Shown: in pieces, positions 5,467 to 6,522 of the stretch
How the letters are laid out: every line of letters starts with the position of its first letter
Numbering within the stretch: position 1 is the stretch's first letter
Assembly (NCBI GenBank): GCA_007129055.1
Contig: SKWE01000016.1
Coordinates: forward strand, 1-6,522
Direction: 5' to 3'
DNA: 6,522 bases
From: Syntrophomonadaceae bacterium
GTDB lineage: Bacteria > Bacillota > Dethiobacteria > DTU022
Notes under the pieces: generated by a model
What the model saw: the letters and a program-made list of their open reading frames with translations, nothing else
What the model was told of the DNA's origin: nothing
Databases searched by the model: none
Made by a program: the position numbers and the translations under genes

Positions 5467-5492
5467 ATATATACATATTGACAATATATACA
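5467..5492. repeat. Pair of 9-bp direct repeats around TATTGACA
   Basis: ATATATACA occurs at 5467-5475 and again at 5484-5492, separated by TATTGACA. The middle also forms a 13-bp palindrome, ATATTG-A-CAATAT (5475-5487). It lies about 80 bp before the regulator's start. It may be a binding site or simply AT-rich low-complexity DNA. Confidence 0.4.
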
Positions 5493-5568
5493 AGCAAAAA
5501 CAATCAGATTTCTTATTTGCCTCACAACTGACATGCAATTAGCGTTAGAACATCTGTGATCAACTCAA

Positions 5569-6459
5569 ATGAGGTGGTTTAGAATCAACCTCACAGAATT
5601 TGGACTGCTGGTTAAGGCGCTGCGTAAAAGCAGTTTAGACCTATATGGCAACCGATGGACCCGGGATTCTTTGAGTCGGGCGGTTCATTTAACACCGCAC
5701 CAACTTGGACGCCTTGAACGTGGTGACCGCAAGTACCTTGACACCCAGACCCTGGAGTTACTTTCTAAAGCTTTCAATTTAACCAACCTGGAAAAAAAAG
5801 AGTTTTTCACAGCAGCAGTTGGTTTATCTGACAATTACCTGTTTGGAAACGAAAACCCCGAAGCACAACTCAAAAAACTGATCAGGATGATGGAACAAAT
5901 TTCAGTTCCCGCTTTTGCTGTAGATGTCTATGGAGACTTTATAGTCGCTAACAGATCGTCTATGGATTTATTCTGCATAACACAGGAATTGATTGATTAT
6001 GCCCACACTATACCTATCGGCCTTAATGTAATGAATTTCATCTACTCATCAGAGTTTGGCTTTAAAAATATAATTGGTCACGGCTGGAGAAGAATGGCAT
6101 CCATTGAAATGCTGCTTTTTCGTCGTTCCACTTTACGCTACAGGCATACTGAGTATTTTGATTATTTAATGAAAAACCTGTCAAAAGAAAAACAGTTTGA
6201 TATTGACTGGTATACCAGCCAAAGATCTCCGGATGCATATGATTTCACATATGAAAAGTTTGAATATAACCATCCTCGCTATGGCCCAATCTCTTATATT
6301 GCTACCGAAACAGTAGTTAATACCAGGGTTGGAGATTTATACTTGCTTATCTATAATCCTTCCGATGCATTGACCAATAAACTGTTCCAGGAAATTAGGG
6401 GAAGCGGCAATAATTCAATTAAAAGATTGGCACCATGGCCGGAGAAGAAGATGGTTTAA
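5569..6459 (+). CDS. XRE-type HTH regulator with MmyB-like C-terminal domain
   Basis: A 296-residue predicted transcription regulator. Residues about 11-82 form an XRE/Cro-type helix-turn-helix bundle, with the second and recognition helices around DSLSRAVHLTPHQLGRLERGDR (33-54) and the following helix TLELLSKAFNL. From about 98 the chain resembles the MmyB-like ligand-binding domain. A PAS-like start (PAFAVDVYGDFIVANRSSMDLF, 114-135) leads to a helical part with RRSTLRYRHTEYFDYLMKNLS (185-205), and then GPISYIATETVVN and LYLLIYNPSD (257-266). Proteins of this architecture bind DNA as regulators, but their ligands are mostly unknown, and a fatty-acid or small-molecule ligand is only a guess. 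ATG 5569 has no Shine-Dalgarno before it. An in-frame TGA at 5557-5559 excludes a longer form, and no ATG, GTG or TTG follows before the HTH domain, so the start is the likeliest available. The gene sits alone, with palindromes on both sides. Confidence 0.85.
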   Translation: MRWFRINLTEFGLLVKALRKSSLDLYGNRWTRDSLSRAVHLTPHQLGRLERGDRKYLDTQTLELLSKAFNLTNLEKKEFFTAAVGLSDNYLFGNENPEAQLKKLIRMMEQISVPAFAVDVYGDFIVANRSSMDLFCITQELIDYAHTIPIGLNVMNFIYSSEFGFKNIIGHGWRRMASIEMLLFRRSTLRYRHTEYFDYLMKNLSKEKQFDIDWYTSQRSPDAYDFTYEKFEYNHPRYGPISYIATETVVNTRVGDLYLLIYNPSDALTNKLFQEIRGSGNNSIKRLAPWPEKKMV

Positions 6460-6462
6460 ATT

Positions 6463-6472
6463 GCACATGTGC
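6463..6472. repeat. 10-bp palindrome GCACATGTGC between the regulator gene and the outgoing promoter
   Basis: GCACATGTGC is perfectly self-complementary and lies 3 bp after the regulator's stop and 15 bp before the -35 of the outgoing promoter. It contains CACATG/CATGTG, the same outer half-site as the 24-bp palindrome at 5309-5332. A nine-T run (6480-6488) follows 7 nt later, but the palindrome has no room for a loop, so a terminator role is weak. Confidence 0.45.
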
Positions 6473-6486
6473 TTTACGGTTTTTTT

Positions 6487-6515
6487 TTGACATTTTTGCA
6501 AAATAAGGATAAAAT
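6487..6515 (+). promoter_or_regulatory. Near-consensus sigma-A promoter reading out of the window
   Basis: TTGACA (6487-6492), a 17-nt spacer and TAAAAT (6510-6515) match the consensus at 11 of 12 positions. Transcription would start near 6522, the last base of the window, and should serve a plus-strand gene or RNA just outside. The ATG at 6520-6522 is too close to the -10 to be a normal start. Confidence 0.75.
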
Positions 6516-6522
6516 ACATATG

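Noticed and set aside
6463..6488. Palindrome plus nine-T run as an intrinsic terminator of the regulator gene
   Set aside because: GCACATGTGC leaves no proper loop (3-4 bp stem at most) and the T-run is separated from it by 7 nt and merges with a -35 box.

Overview
The window reads as chromosomal DNA from a Bacillota (Firmicutes) bacterium, most likely a clostridia-type lineage. The evidence is the AT-leaning composition, purine-rich Shine-Dalgarno sites close to AGGAGG, sigma-A type promoters (TTGACT-N17-TATAAT before the dodecin gene), use of GTG and TTG starts, and the gene set (DegV-family protein, dodecin, DUF151 bifunctional-nuclease-family protein, DUF4956/VTC pair). I cannot name a genus, and nothing proves an anaerobic lifestyle. 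There are no rRNA or tRNA genes, insertion sequences or CRISPR arrays.

Layout. 1-440 (minus): the N-terminal part of an unrecognised lipoprotein that runs off the left edge. 593-1753 (minus): a 12-TM MFS transporter starting at TTG. 1754-2015: a divergent intergenic region with an extended -10 promoter for the transporter and, on the plus strand, a promoter plus a terminator-like leader hairpin. 2016-3449 (plus): a two-gene operon of a DUF4956 membrane protein and a VTC/polyphosphate-polymerase-domain protein. 3453-3887 (minus): a DUF151 protein, convergent with the operon across only 3 bp. 4080-4955 (plus): a DegV-family lipid-binding protein. 5031-5234 (plus): a dodecin-fold protein with its own strong promoter and a strong terminator. 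5294-5568: AT-rich intergenic DNA with a 24-bp palindrome, a candidate promoter and direct repeats. 5569-6459 (plus): an XRE-type HTH regulator with an MmyB-like C-terminal domain. 6460-6522: a 10-bp palindrome and a near-consensus promoter reading out of the window.

How the parts relate. The one clear functional unit is the DUF4956-VTC pair, a recurrent bacterial module whose catalytic half resembles the yeast VTC4 polyphosphate polymerase. The other genes look like single transcription units. The XRE regulator has a large palindromic element upstream and a smaller palindrome with a related half-site downstream, beside the outgoing promoter. It may therefore control itself and the next gene, which is inference. 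The most notable protein-level oddity is the dodecin, which lacks both the Trp and the Gln that hold flavin in characterised dodecins.
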